Shown: positions 53,779 through 63,377, counted from the first letter of the stretch. The stretch is 64,000 nucleotides of DNA from Bacillota bacterium (GCA_023439835.1 JAEXUW010000005.1:217140-281139), one strand, 5' to 3'. Notes: a model not told the origin generated them from the sequence alone. A program made the numbers and translations.

Positions 53779-56013
53779 TTATAAAAAATCAACAACGTCA
53801 TCAAGTATATCCATAAGCCCACCGCCGCTTAAGCTTCCCTTATCAAACTCATACTTATTTGCACAAATATAAATACCCATCTTTTCAAGCGCTCCATACT
53901 TTTTAAAATCATATTTTTTATTGTTCAAAATATATGCACCGAGAGTCATTGTTTTAGCGTTGATATATTCATTTGCTTCTCGTGAAGCCTTCCCTTTGCC
54001 ATTTAAAGCGGTAACGACAAGCGCTTCAAAATCAACTTTTTTCTCGCATTCATCGTCATAAATAATTTTAGGTATAGCCCTTATAGCTTCAATACCTCTA
54101 AATGCTTTTTGTGCTTCTTCTTTTTTAAAATCCCAAGGATTAGTAACTTTTCTACTTTGAAGCTCCTGTTTTATGGTTTTAAAGTATTCAGTGCACTGAA
54201 GCTCTGTGGTATTATAAACCTTGTCAATGTAATCAGCCTTATCCTCCTCTGTGAAGATTTGCCCGTCAAATCTCCAAAGATTATCAAGCGAACGATTGTA
54301 TATTTCATCCGTGTACACTTGTCCTATTCCATTTCCTGTCACATGAATATTAACATTAGGCTCAGAAGACGTATAGGTTCTTTTTCTGAAACATCTTCCA
54401 AATCGCTGTAAAAGACTATCAGCCGTTGACATTTCGGTAAACAGAACATCAAAATCGATATCAAGGCTTGCCTCAACAATTTGAGTTGAAATCCAGATTC
54501 CAACCTCGTCATCAGAATTTGAAAAGCGCATAATTTCAGCTTCAAGCATCGTTCTGTTCTCTTGAATAAAGTGGGAATGAAGGAGTTTTGCCCCACTGTT
54601 TTTAAGGTTTGAATATACCTCTATTGCTTTACTAACGGTATTGCATATTATCAGCACCTTTTTTGAGTCTGCAAGATCAATTATCTTTTCGAAATCAAAA
54701 TCGCCGTCCCAAATTTTAATGCGGTGTCGGAGCATATCGGATAGAAACCTTTCCTGTCTGAAGTTAATTTTCTCCTGCTCAATAAAATGCTTTAAAATCG
54801 GTGGCATTGTTGCTGTTATAATTGCAAATTTACCACCACAGTCGGAAATCATCTTTAATCCTATTATAAGCTTTGCTACAATTTGCGGAGTATAAGCCTG
54901 TATTTCGTCAATAATAAGTTTTGAATATTTAAGCGTTGCAAGCAAAAGCTCACTACCATGATATTTGTAAACAAAAGTAAACAGTTGATCGACAGTGCAA
55001 ATTGTAACAGGATAGGAAAGCATCTTTGAAGCGCTGTACTTTCTACTTATTTTGTCGTAGCTCAAATCTTCTTCTGTAAGCTTTTTAAATGAGTCGGAAT
55101 GCAAAAGTGTGCATTTATCTAAATCAAAGCCGTATTCATTGTCATTTTTTCCGATAATTCTCTTGTAAATAGCGTTTATTGAAACCTTAAGTGGAAGAGT
55201 ATAAAATACCTTGCTGTTTGCCACCCACATAAGTGCCGCCTCGGTTTTTCCAATGCCTGTTGACGCCGTAATAACTAAATTTTCATTTTGATTGTCTTTC
55301 ATATACTGCTGTACATCACGCAGTGAATATCGGCTTGTTATTTTTTCATAAACAATGTCACTGATACCTTTGCCCTGAGAATCAAGCGGTGAAATTTCAA
55401 TAGGAATATCCGAATGTGAGCTTGCGTGATAATCACATCGGTTGAGTATGCCCATTACGATACTGAATTGCTCCCAGCACAGATTTGATGTTGCTTTGAA
55501 AATCTTTGTCAGATACAAATTTTTTGCATATGCTATTTCGGGAAATCTTGTTCTTATATCCTTATTAAGAACCTCAATTATATCGGCTCCCTCAGAGGGC
55601 TCTCTGTTATGGTGAAAATAAATTGCATTGATTATTATTCTCAGATTGTCTATTCCAAGCTCTTTTTTTAGGCTTTCAAAATTAAGAAAGACAGGGCTTA
55701 TATAGCCATGCGGAATATATGAGTTTTTACTGTCTGCATATAGCTTTTCTATTTCGTCGGTGTCATCTTTTGATATTTTTGGATCAAAAAACTCTTTTTT
55801 GAGCATTTTCTGAAAGCAGTATAAAGCTTTTCCGTAATCGTGATATTCAATTGCAATTTTTATCATAGCAATTTGTTCAGTCGTAAAATGATTTCCATAA
55901 AGACTTATCAGAATTTCAAAATCTTTAAGAAGCTTTTTATTATGTTCTCCGATTGTTTCGTAATATGGTGTTGATTTTGCAGCTAATGATAATAAATTTA
56001 CCTTATCAGCCAT
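53779..56013 (-). CDS. cas3: Cas3 helicase-nuclease
   Basis: Degrades DNA marked by Cascade. The start at ATG 56013 is set by AGGAGG 9 nt upstream, giving 744 residues (an ATG at 56055 opens the frame earlier). The N-terminal HD nuclease has His24, His58-Asp59 (EYHDYGKAL) and YFHHNREP. The SF2 helicase has TASTGIGKTEAALMW (Walker A), LIIDEIQAY (motif II), ITATMPP (motif III) and QIVEASLDIDFDVLFTEMSTADSLLQRFGRCFRKR (motifs V/VI). All catalytic parts are intact. Confidence 0.95.
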   Translation of the reverse strand: MADKVNLLSLAAKSTPYYETIGEHNKKLLKDFEILISLYGNHFTTEQIAMIKIAIEYHDYGKALYCFQKMLKKEFFDPKISKDDTDEIEKLYADSKNSYIPHGYISPVFLNFESLKKELGIDNLRIIINAIYFHHNREPSEGADIIEVLNKDIRTRFPEIAYAKNLYLTKIFKATSNLCWEQFSIVMGILNRCDYHASSHSDIPIEISPLDSQGKGISDIVYEKITSRYSLRDVQQYMKDNQNENLVITASTGIGKTEAALMWVANSKVFYTLPLKVSINAIYKRIIGKNDNEYGFDLDKCTLLHSDSFKKLTEEDLSYDKISRKYSASKMLSYPVTICTVDQLFTFVYKYHGSELLLATLKYSKLIIDEIQAYTPQIVAKLIIGLKMISDCGGKFAIITATMPPILKHFIEQEKINFRQERFLSDMLRHRIKIWDGDFDFEKIIDLADSKKVLIICNTVSKAIEVYSNLKNSGAKLLHSHFIQENRTMLEAEIMRFSNSDDEVGIWISTQIVEASLDIDFDVLFTEMSTADSLLQRFGRCFRKRTYTSSEPNVNIHVTGNGIGQVYTDEIYNRSLDNLWRFDGQIFTEEDKADYIDKVYNTTELQCTEYFKTIKQELQSRKVTNPWDFKKEEAQKAFRGIEAIRAIPKIIYDDECEKKVDFEALVVTALNGKGKASREANEYINAKTMTLGAYILNNKKYDFKKYGALEKMGIYICANKYEFDKGSLSGGGLMDILDDVVDFL

Positions 56014-56071
56014 ATGTACACGCCTCCTAAAATAATTCGCACCCAAGGCAAACACCTTGGGTGCTTAAAAA

Positions 56072-56824
56072 TCAAGCAAAACAAACAGGTAGATTCAAGC
56101 TTTTGTCATAAAAAATATCATCGGAAGTAATAATCGTATCAGCTGAGATATGCATTACAGTAACAACCTCTTCCCATTCACGAAAACTTCCGCTTTTGCT
56201 TTCACGATAGCCGAATTTCTTACCTAATGTATAAAGAGTGCCAATGCATGTGTCATTTACTTCCATTATGTTGGCAGGCACATACATATCATATGGAGAT
56301 TTATATGCGTCATCGCATTCCTCCAGCAAAACCTCCGCAACTTCATCTATTCTAACTATATCCTCATATCTACCGAGGCTGAGAAAGCTGACTGGTTTTG
56401 TCAAACTATTGAGAATTATTTCAAAATCGTCATTGTTTTTTGGCCAGATATAAATTAATAATTCAACATCGGTGAGAACATGAACGCTTTTCGGAGAGCG
56501 GTGTATGGCAGTTTTTTTGCCGTTTTCCTCGTCAATGACTTTCCATCCTCTTGGAATTATCTCGCCGGTTGCCTTATCAATATCTTTATCAAGTTTACAA
56601 GGCGCAAATTGATACATAATCGCATAGTCGGAAGCATCACTGGCATTGCGCCCTTGAATACACAAATCCATATCATGATATTCGGTAAAGCCACAGGCGG
56701 CGTGAACCATACCTATAACTGTAGAATACGGTGGCAGCGGATAGCTTTCTTTCACAAGAAAGCTTGCGGGCTTACGATAATTTGGCATCTGCTGCCATAG
56801 TTTTATTCGTATTGCCTTACGCAT
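56072..56824 (-). CDS. cas5: Cas5 (Cas5t-type) Cascade subunit
   Basis: RAMP protein that caps the 5' handle of the crRNA. The 250-residue product has the typical N-terminus (AIRIKLWQQMPNYRKPASFLVKESYPLPPYSTVIGMVHAACGF), with the SYPLPPYSTV loop characteristic of the Tneap Cas5t group. It overlaps the cas7 stop by 8 bp. Confidence 0.9.
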   Translation of the reverse strand: MRKAIRIKLWQQMPNYRKPASFLVKESYPLPPYSTVIGMVHAACGFTEYHDMDLCIQGRNASDASDYAIMYQFAPCKLDKDIDKATGEIIPRGWKVIDEENGKKTAIHRSPKSVHVLTDVELLIYIWPKNNDDFEIILNSLTKPVSFLSLGRYEDIVRIDEVAEVLLEECDDAYKSPYDMYVPANIMEVNDTCIGTLYTLGKKFGYRESKSGSFREWEEVVTVMHISADTIITSDDIFYDKSLNLPVCFA

Positions 56825-57698
56825 AATACGCCTTCACTTCCTCTTTGATTTTTGAAAACATCTCACTAACAGTCATCTTTGAAATTTTCTCAACCTCTGA
56901 TGGGTTACCGAATTTTCCTTTCAACGAGCCGATAAAAGTATTTGTCTTCGTATCCTCACAGGAATTTAAGGTATCAATGAGAAGCCAAATGTTAAGATTG
57001 TCCTTGTTAAGTTCAAGTCTGCCCTCAAAATACGGATTTTTTCTCCCATATACTCCGCCAACAGCAAATATCGGGCTTAAATTTTCACGTCTGCCTTTAA
57101 TATCTCTCCAAAGGAACTGTAGAGTTTCCAGGAAGCTTACAACCCTATCAGCCTTTTGACTACTCGAAAGCTCAATTCCGTCGTTTTCATCAATGCCTAT
57201 TCTGTCAAGGTCTATTGTCACTGTATAAGCATATAAAGAAGTGTGAATTTCGCTTTGTGCGATGGCATTATCAAGGTTATCCCCACGCTTTGAAAGTCCC
57301 ATATTGGTAAGGAAATCAAGCTCTGAATTATATGGATAAAGGGAAATAGCATTGCTTAAGCGGACAACAGCCGAACGGATTTTTTGACCGCCTTTAGCAG
57401 AGCTATCGCCTTTTGATGTTGTTTTCATATAACCGAAAAGGTCAATTTCTGGATAATCAGATATTGTCGACGATCCCGCAAACTGAACCACGCCATTATT
57501 TTCAACAGGAGTATTATCCCAGCCTAGTTGTTGAATCATATTATAGCGAAGTGCCTGTCTTGATATGTAGGTATAGGTTTCACCGTTTCCCCTTGTAATT
57601 TTTTTTAACTGTGAAATATTTCCGAAGCCTTCTCCATAATTTGCACTTGAAGCTTCAAAAATCATTGAAATAGTAAGCCCATTTTTCTTGTTATCCAT
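56817..57698 (-). CDS. cas7: Cas7 (Cst2/DevR-type) backbone subunit
   Basis: Polymerises along the crRNA to make the Cascade backbone. With the ATG at 57698 (GAGGAGGAAAG site) the protein has 293 residues. It shows the Cst2/DevR signature LTISMIFEASSANYGEGFGNISQLKKI at its N-terminus, and SRQALRYNMIQQLGW. The start lies inside the cas8 end (8-bp overlap). The sequence upstream to 57737 is the cas8 tail in another frame. Confidence 0.93.
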   Translation of the reverse strand: MDNKKNGLTISMIFEASSANYGEGFGNISQLKKITRGNGETYTYISRQALRYNMIQQLGWDNTPVENNGVVQFAGSSTISDYPEIDLFGYMKTTSKGDSSAKGGQKIRSAVVRLSNAISLYPYNSELDFLTNMGLSKRGDNLDNAIAQSEIHTSLYAYTVTIDLDRIGIDENDGIELSSSQKADRVVSFLETLQFLWRDIKGRRENLSPIFAVGGVYGRKNPYFEGRLELNKDNLNIWLLIDTLNSCEDTKTNTFIGSLKGKFGNPSEVEKISKMTVSEMFSKIKEEVKAYYA

Positions 57699-59424
57699 TG
57701 TTTCTTTCCTCCTCGTTTTCAACCCCTGTTTTTTCATACTTCTGATACTTTAATCCTAAAACATAACCTTGACCTATTGCTTTAAACATTTCATTAGATT
57801 CAAAGCATTTCATGAAAACTGATGGAATCGGCAATCCGCAGCCGGAATATATTCTGATAACAGAATCCAAAAACATTTCTCGATTGTTCACAGAAACTGC
57901 ATTATTGAGTTTGTAAACATATCCTCTAAGGCTGTTGTCTACATCCTTCTCCTTTACATTACCTGCTATCTTGTAACGCATTTCTTTGCCACACATGTTT
58001 GCAGTATTTGCATTTTTCATTAGGTTCTCCACATTTTCTCCTCCTCTAAAAATTAAATGAATTTTTAAAATGCTTATTAAATAGTTGGTGTTCATATTTT
58101 TGTCAAGAGATATATGCAAAAGTCTGTGAATAAGCCTATATTGACTTCGGTGAGATAGTATATTCCCAAAAACTTCGTTGAATACATTTATATACTCATT
58201 CTCAACTTTGACATAAACTTTTTCGATGCTTTCAAGATGTTTAGAGCTGTCACCTAGCTTTTTCACCATATCTTTTCCAATGATACTCATGCTGAAATGA
58301 TTAGCGCCCAAGCCTTTTGACACAACTTGAATATTGTTTATCTTGTTTTCAAGTGCCTCCGTTTTCTCCTTGATAAAGGCTTTATAGAGCATAACCTTGT
58401 CGTTCAACGAATCATCTGAAGCTTTACTTCTGAGAAGTTCCATACTGCCTAAAATTCCGTTGATACTTGAATTATCATTGATAAAAACCGCTTCCTGACC
58501 AAGATATGCAAAGCCAAGCGGTACAAATGTATATAAAAAAGCGCATTTTTCACAAATGTAAGCGTCAGGCAAACAATTCCAGTAGGAGGATTTTTTTCTG
58601 CCCATATCGTCAGTCGTATCAGCAACAAATGATATATCCGTGGGGTTTGAAGTCTGCTCCATACATTCAATACATCGTATATAGCTTTTCTTTTTAGACT
58701 TAGCTAATTTTTTAGTAATCTTAGCGTCAAGGGAAAGCTGTTCCTCTTCTTTTTTGCTTATTGTGTCTACAAGCTGTTGAAAATACTTTTCCTTATAAAA
58801 ATCCGCAACACTTTGTGCCTTGATACCGTTATATGCCGTCATTACATTTGATGTAGAATTAACAACATAAAACAGCTTGAACTGAAATGAAATCAAATCT
58901 CTGAAAACAAGCTCAGATTTAATATCCTTATTCTTTTCAATCTGCATACAGATTTCTTTTAAAAGCTCCGCCTTCTCCTTAATGTCCTTACTGATTTTAA
59001 ACTTGCCGCAAAGCTCAAGGCTTACTGCCTCATATTCTGGCTTTTCATTCACATATATTACGCCATTCTGAAAGCTCTTTTTAGCAAAAAGGCTTACTGC
59101 AGAATCATATAGTGGCTTTAGCTTCTTAGCTTTTTCATCATCGGTGAAAGTATCATTTGCTAAAATGCTTTCAACTGCAAAAATGCTGTCTATAACCATG
59201 CACACCTTTGATCTATGCCCAAGAAGCTCTGAGGTAGTATCTATAAACATCTGAGGAATGTTGTTATTTAAAAGGTAATTACTCGAAATATAAAGGCTTT
59301 GTCCGTCAATTTCATAGTCGATGCCGTCAATGGCATTGTTGCTATTTAGAAAATCTATTAAACCTACTAAGCCTGCATTACAAAGGAAAGAGCTTCCGAG
59401 CCTAAAAACAACTTTATTTTTCAT
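57691..59424 (-). CDS. cas8: Cas8 large subunit, Cst1 type (CXXC-CXXC)
   Basis: Large subunit of type I-B Cascade that recognises the PAM and recruits Cas3. The 577-residue protein carries two zinc-type pairs, C251-x2-C254 (RCIECMEQ) and C291-x2-C294 (ICEKCAFLYTFVPLGFAY). These are the signature of the Cst1 group of the Tneap subtype, which is usually found with Cst2 and Cas5t, as here. Cas8 is the most divergent Cascade protein, so this signature decides the subtype. Confidence 0.88.
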   Translation of the reverse strand: MKNKVVFRLGSSFLCNAGLVGLIDFLNSNNAIDGIDYEIDGQSLYISSNYLLNNNIPQMFIDTTSELLGHRSKVCMVIDSIFAVESILANDTFTDDEKAKKLKPLYDSAVSLFAKKSFQNGVIYVNEKPEYEAVSLELCGKFKISKDIKEKAELLKEICMQIEKNKDIKSELVFRDLISFQFKLFYVVNSTSNVMTAYNGIKAQSVADFYKEKYFQQLVDTISKKEEEQLSLDAKITKKLAKSKKKSYIRCIECMEQTSNPTDISFVADTTDDMGRKKSSYWNCLPDAYICEKCAFLYTFVPLGFAYLGQEAVFINDNSSINGILGSMELLRSKASDDSLNDKVMLYKAFIKEKTEALENKINNIQVVSKGLGANHFSMSIIGKDMVKKLGDSSKHLESIEKVYVKVENEYINVFNEVFGNILSHRSQYRLIHRLLHISLDKNMNTNYLISILKIHLIFRGGENVENLMKNANTANMCGKEMRYKIAGNVKEKDVDNSLRGYVYKLNNAVSVNNREMFLDSVIRIYSGCGLPIPSVFMKCFESNEMFKAIGQGYVLGLKYQKYEKTGVENEEERNNG

Positions 59425-59439
59425 TTAAAACCTCACCCC

Positions 59440-60156
59440 TCATATCAAATCAAACATTCCAAAGCATTCTGCTCTGCGGCTTCCCATTCCGTAGTGATAC
59501 AGTGCGTTAATTACATTTTTAGGAGCGGAAAGTTCAAAAGATCCAATTGAGCAGGAAAATTTAATTCCCATGGAACAGACAACCGTTTTTCTTGGTGCAA
59601 CAGGTTTTATAAAAAATTCATTTTCGCTAAGCTTCAGTCCACAGAGTACTTCAAGCTGATATTTAACAATCTGAACCAGCTCTTTTTGAAAATCTTCGTC
59701 ATGATATGTGAGATATTTGTCATAGTTGTTTGTGTTGTGCTTTCGCACAACCAGTGGTGACAGAAACTTAATATTTACCTTTTCTTTTTCAACCTCCGCT
59801 GAATTGTTGATTAATACTCTCCGAACAGTCATAGCATTACCGTTTGGCATCGCAAAAGCAATACTTTTTTGTTTTAAAAATGCATTATACATTTGTATAC
59901 CCAACGCAAAATCGCCAGTAGATAAGTTAAGCTCAGTGCGCTCGTCGGCGAGAATGACCTTATCTTTTTCAAAAAGAGGACTGTTGAGTTTTACCGCAAA
60001 TGTAAACGGTTTGATCGAATTTGAGTTGACATACATTTTTTTATACAGCTGTTCATCATAAGTCATAAGGCTTTTTTTGATAAAACTAACAAGGGTTCGA
60101 CGATATTCAGCCGTCAACTCAGGTTTTGCCAGATATGCTTCAATTTTAATATGCAT
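59440..60156 (-). CDS. cas6: Cas6 crRNA endoribonuclease
   Basis: Cuts the pre-crRNA within repeats. The 238-residue RAMP protein starts at ATG 60156 (AGGGAGAAAAGTG upstream; GTG 60159 is possible). It ends with the glycine-rich loop NALYHYGMGSRRAECFGMFDLI, the Cas6 G-x-G-x5-G signature. A catalytic His is plausible in the N-terminal domain but not certain by eye. First gene of the cas operon. Confidence 0.92.
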   Translation of the reverse strand: MHIKIEAYLAKPELTAEYRRTLVSFIKKSLMTYDEQLYKKMYVNSNSIKPFTFAVKLNSPLFEKDKVILADERTELNLSTGDFALGIQMYNAFLKQKSIAFAMPNGNAMTVRRVLINNSAEVEKEKVNIKFLSPLVVRKHNTNNYDKYLTYHDEDFQKELVQIVKYQLEVLCGLKLSENEFFIKPVAPRKTVVCSMGIKFSCSIGSFELSAPKNVINALYHYGMGSRRAECFGMFDLI

Positions 60157-60183
60157 CACTTTTCTCCCTTCACCACTAGTATA

Positions 60184-60214
60184 ATTATATCATATATTTG
60201 TATGCTACTTCCAA
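60184..60214 (-). promoter_or_regulatory. Promoter of the cas operon
   Basis: Minus-strand TATAAT (60184-60189) with TTGGAA (60209-60214) 19 bp upstream. The spacer is slightly long, so the -35 assignment is uncertain; the -10 box is clear. Confidence 0.55.
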
Positions 60215-60249
60215 TTTATACGTATAAAATTAATCGATAACATATTCTG

Positions 60250-60354
60250 AACTGCTGATTATTATTGTGACGCGTTCCTCGTCCAACTTCCGGTTATTAC
60301 TAAGACGCTCAGTTCTTCTAACTGCTGATTATTGCTAAGACGTTCATTTTAGCT
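60250..60354. repeat. Three imperfect 35-bp tandem repeats upstream of cas6
   Basis: Units start at 60250, 60285 and 60320, each beginning AAC and containing a (G/C)(C/G)GATTATT-(A/G)CTAAGACG(T/C)TC-like core. Region 60160-60465 has no gene. A single related unit occurs at 61019. See findings. Confidence 0.7.
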
Positions 60355-60465
60355 TACACCTTCTTGGTAATAAATTAATTTTAATCGCTATGTAAGCATA
60401 TATTTTCCTTTTTGTAAATATTATTATAACTCCAAATGCCATACAATCAAGTATTTTAACAATGA

Positions 60466-60978
60466 TTATTTAATAGTTTTAATCGCAGCATCTATCACAT
60501 TAGCGTCGACAGTAACACCATAATATCCAGGGTCTATTACAACGCCAAATTTTATAAGTGCATTTCCTTCATTTGTTTTCTTAGTTGTTTCAAGAAAGGA
60601 TATAAAAGTTCCCTCAATAATTAAAAAGCCTAGCCTACCTGCATTTTCATAAAATTCTTTTATTCGTTCAGTCGAGGTAAAGACGGGTAGATAACCAGTC
60701 TTATCCGTTGCAGGCAAAGCAAACAGTCTGCTGTTTCCGTCTTTGTGGTCTCCAAAGGGCGTCGAATAAAAAACAGTAGCTTTACCAAAGCGTCGAAGGA
60801 ACGATGTATCATCAAGCACCCCGTTTTCATGCTTATCAAGCAAAGAAATTGCATCAGCATTATCCGTAGTACTTTTATCTGTTCCTTTATTCATAGATTG
60901 TATTTGAACCTTACCATCTTTTTGCATTGACATTTCAGAACTTTCTGCGTTATTTTTTCTTTTTCTAAACAACCCCAT
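60466..60978 (-). CDS. SseB-like protein
   Basis: A 170-residue protein with a charged, Ser/Lys-rich N-terminal 45 residues. A domain resembling the SseB N-terminal fold follows (FGKATVFYSTPFG, LFALPATDKTGYLPVFTSTERIKEFYE, VVIDPGYYGVTVDANVIDAAI). SseB proteins are poorly understood; some sit beside type VII secretion genes. Here it follows a consensus promoter with one copy of the degenerate repeat in its leader. It is not part of the cas operon but is transcribed in the same direction. Confidence 0.5.
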   Translation of the reverse strand: MGLFRKRKNNAESSEMSMQKDGKVQIQSMNKGTDKSTTDNADAISLLDKHENGVLDDTSFLRRFGKATVFYSTPFGDHKDGNSRLFALPATDKTGYLPVFTSTERIKEFYENAGRLGFLIIEGTFISFLETTKKTNEGNALIKFGVVIDPGYYGVTVDANVIDAAIKTIK

Positions 60979-61072
60979 ATTTCTACTCCTCTAAAATCAA
61001 TTATTTACATTCGCCTTCAACTTCCAATTATTGCTATAACCCGCACTACCTCTTAACCCAAAATATATATAA

Positions 61073-61101
61073 ATTATACCACCTAAAATTACCACTGTCA
61101 A
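61073..61101 (-). promoter_or_regulatory. Consensus promoter of the SseB-like gene
   Basis: Minus-strand TTGACA (61096-61101), 17-bp spacer, TATAAT (61073-61078). Leader of about 88 nt. Confidence 0.85.
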
Positions 61102-61187
61102 TAAATACAAATTAGTAAATTATTTTGTCAACTTATGCGGTGGAGAAAGAATTTTTGTAAAAAAGCAAGGAATTTTGCAAAAACATC

Positions 61188-61277
61188 TTGACTTTTGCTT
61201 CCATGCGAATTATTATTAAACTATTCCATATTTTATCATATTTTATTTTCCCGTCGATTTTTCGGCGGGGCTTTTTT
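61188..61277 (+). ncRNA. Possible very short RNA gene (promoter plus terminator)
   Basis: TTGACT (61188-61193), 17 bp, TATTAT (61211-61216). About 34 bp after the predicted start, the hairpin CCCGTCGA-tttt-TCGGCGGG is followed by CTTTTTT (61250-61277). The transcript would be only about 55 nt. It could also be a leftover of a disrupted gene. Confidence 0.3.
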
Positions 61278-61299
61278 GTGCCAAATTGGCACAAGGCGG

Positions 61300-61593
61300 T
61301 TATCTCTTTATCCCGCCTTGACTTTTAACGCTGTCGCTGCCGAGCTTTGACAGAATATCCTTCACATCTATTTTCATGACTTCAAGCTCACCCTGTGACA
61401 TTTCTTTCTTCACTGTTATTCTTTGCGGAAGCTCCATGAGCTTTGAAAGATTGTCAGCAATAGCGTCCGGAGGCTTAGAGTTATCAAGAATACTGCCTTC
61501 CCACAACGGACCGATTAGCCCCTTGTGGTTGATGTTATTCTTGCATTTGATTGATGAACCTCCCGCAGTCTGAAACTGCTCAAGGTTTTTGTT
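61300..61593 (-). pseudogene. 3' end of a gene interrupted by IS66
   Basis: An open minus-strand frame runs from the IS66 boundary to a stop at 61300 (about 97 codons). It contains FQTAGGSSIKCKNNINHKGLIGPLWEGSIL and ends KSQGGIKR. It has no start of its own near the junction. A Met inside it (61506) could start a 68-residue remnant, but with no ribosome site. The missing 5' part should lie beyond 63997. The family is not recognised. Confidence 0.55.
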
Positions 61594-61617
61594 GTAATCA
61601 TGGACGGTGAAATTTGC

Positions 61618-63261
61618 TTATTCAGTTTTTAGCTTAAGGTTTTCAGGCAAATTTTCTAACCAGGGCAGGAGAGTTTCAACGTGCTGTCCTGATTGGATTT
61701 TCTCAAAAAGCCAGACCAGATAATCATAAGGTTTAAGATTATTTTCTTTTGCAGTTTCAATTATGGAATACACAATTGCAGAGGAGCTTGCTCCGCCTGG
61801 TGTGTTGCAGAAAAGCCAGTTTTTTCTGCCGATAACAAACGGTTTTACGGAGCGTTCAGCACGATTATTTGTCAGCTCAAGCTTTGGATTTTTAAGAAAA
61901 GTCAGCAGCGTGGATTTCTGATTTACGGCATAACCAAGCGCCTTGCCGACAAGACTTTGGGGCAAGCTTTTTTCATATTCGGTTTCTGCCCATGAGAAAA
62001 ACTCCGAAAGTAGCTTTTTACTTTGCTTTTCTCTGATTTCTGAGATGTCTGCAAGGCTTAGAGCCAGACATTCCAAAGGCTTTTTTAAATCAATATACTC
62101 AAGACTCAACAGCTTCTCAATGTACAGAAATCCTTGTCCGGCAGCAGTTGAAAAGTCAGTTTTGTCAGCCTGTGATTCAAGCGCTTCAAGAAATTTTCTC
62201 CGCACGTGCGCCCAGCACCCGACTCTTTTCACATTTTCAAGCTTGTTGTAGCCCGAATAGCCGTCACAATGGATATATCCAGAAAAATTCTCAAGAAATT
62301 TCTTTGCGTAATCACCGGAGCGTCCTTCTTTGTAATCATACAGAACAATCGGAATATCTGCGTACTTTCCTGTTCTGTAAAGCCACATGTATGATTTCGT
62401 AATGGCTAGACGGTTTGGCTCGCAAAGCACCTCCAAAGGCGTTTCATCTGCATGCAAAATGCTTTCTTTGAGAAGAATTTCATGCATTTTTTCATACAAT
62501 GGCTTAAGAGGATTTGCTCCCGCAATCACCCAGTTCGCCATCGTCTGACGTGAAAGTTTCACGCCCATTCTTTTAAGCTCGTGCTCCTGACGGAAAAGAG
62601 GCATCGCACATGAAAATTTTTGGTTCATAATATATGCCATCATGCTTGGACTTACTATGCTTTTTTCAATTAGCGCAGGAACAGCTTCTGCTGTTTTGAA
62701 GCTTGCTTCAACTCCGTTTTTGTCGCATTCCTTGCATACATAAACAGCTTTTTTATGCTCGACAACCTTAACCTGTGCAGGGATAATTTTTAGTTCACGG
62801 CGTATTTCATACCTCATAAAAGTCATTTCAGAACCGCATTTTTCGCAGTTTTTTTCTTCATCTGAAATATCGTAAACGACTTCTTCAATGGGCAAATCGC
62901 CATATTTTTCATCAAAGCTGCGTTTCTTCTTGCGCTTATGAGAAGGCACAATAACCTCCTCAATTTTCGGTTCAGGAAGAAGAGGTGTGCGTTCTGATTC
63001 TGCTTCATTGAATAAATTTATCTGAACAGAGCCGTCGTCAAATTTCTCGGAGGACGCACCGAAGATTTTCTTTTTGCTGAGCTTTAATTGCTCAAGGTAA
63101 TGCTGATTTATTTTTTCAAGCTTGTCAACTTTTTCTTTTAAATCCTTGTTGTTTTGAGATAAATTATCATTCTGAGTTGCGAGATAATTTGCTTGCTTTT
63201 TGAGAGCTGAAATCTGTGCTTTTGCCTCTTCTAATGTCAATTCCTTTGTCACAAAAATCAC
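61618..63261 (-). CDS. tnpC: IS66 transposase TnpC
   Basis: DDE transposase of 547 residues. It has an N-terminal coiled coil (about 8-60: EAKAQISALKKQ...KVDKLEKINQHYLEQL), a KKKIFGASSEKF helix-turn-helix region and a zinc finger (CEKCGSEM ... YVCKECDK). The IS66 catalytic domain shows SILHADETPLEVL, HCDGYSGYNKL, GCWAHVRRKFLEAL and LTNNRAERSVKPFVIGRKNWLFCNTPGGA. The gene is intact. Confidence 0.95.
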   Translation of the reverse strand: MIFVTKELTLEEAKAQISALKKQANYLATQNDNLSQNNKDLKEKVDKLEKINQHYLEQLKLSKKKIFGASSEKFDDGSVQINLFNEAESERTPLLPEPKIEEVIVPSHKRKKKRSFDEKYGDLPIEEVVYDISDEEKNCEKCGSEMTFMRYEIRRELKIIPAQVKVVEHKKAVYVCKECDKNGVEASFKTAEAVPALIEKSIVSPSMMAYIMNQKFSCAMPLFRQEHELKRMGVKLSRQTMANWVIAGANPLKPLYEKMHEILLKESILHADETPLEVLCEPNRLAITKSYMWLYRTGKYADIPIVLYDYKEGRSGDYAKKFLENFSGYIHCDGYSGYNKLENVKRVGCWAHVRRKFLEALESQADKTDFSTAAGQGFLYIEKLLSLEYIDLKKPLECLALSLADISEIREKQSKKLLSEFFSWAETEYEKSLPQSLVGKALGYAVNQKSTLLTFLKNPKLELTNNRAERSVKPFVIGRKNWLFCNTPGGASSSAIVYSIIETAKENNLKPYDYLVWLFEKIQSGQHVETLLPWLENLPENLKLKTE

Positions 63262-63377
63262 CCTCTTTTCTCTCGCTTTTCTTTATTAAATTATACCATA
63301 AAACCGTCTTAAAAACAAGAGAAAAGCCCGTAAATACGGGCTTCCCACATAAAAATTATTTCAACAATTTTAGTCAT

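Larger units (their letters stand above)
60979..61299. other. Intergenic region upstream of the SseB-like gene
   Basis: 321 bp without a gene. It contains the lone 35-bp-type repeat unit (61019-61046), the SseB promoter (61073-61101), a plus-strand promoter/terminator pair (61188-61277) and a 9-bp dyad TTGTGCCAA-A-TTGGCACAA (61276-61294) just after the broken gene. Confidence 0.55.
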
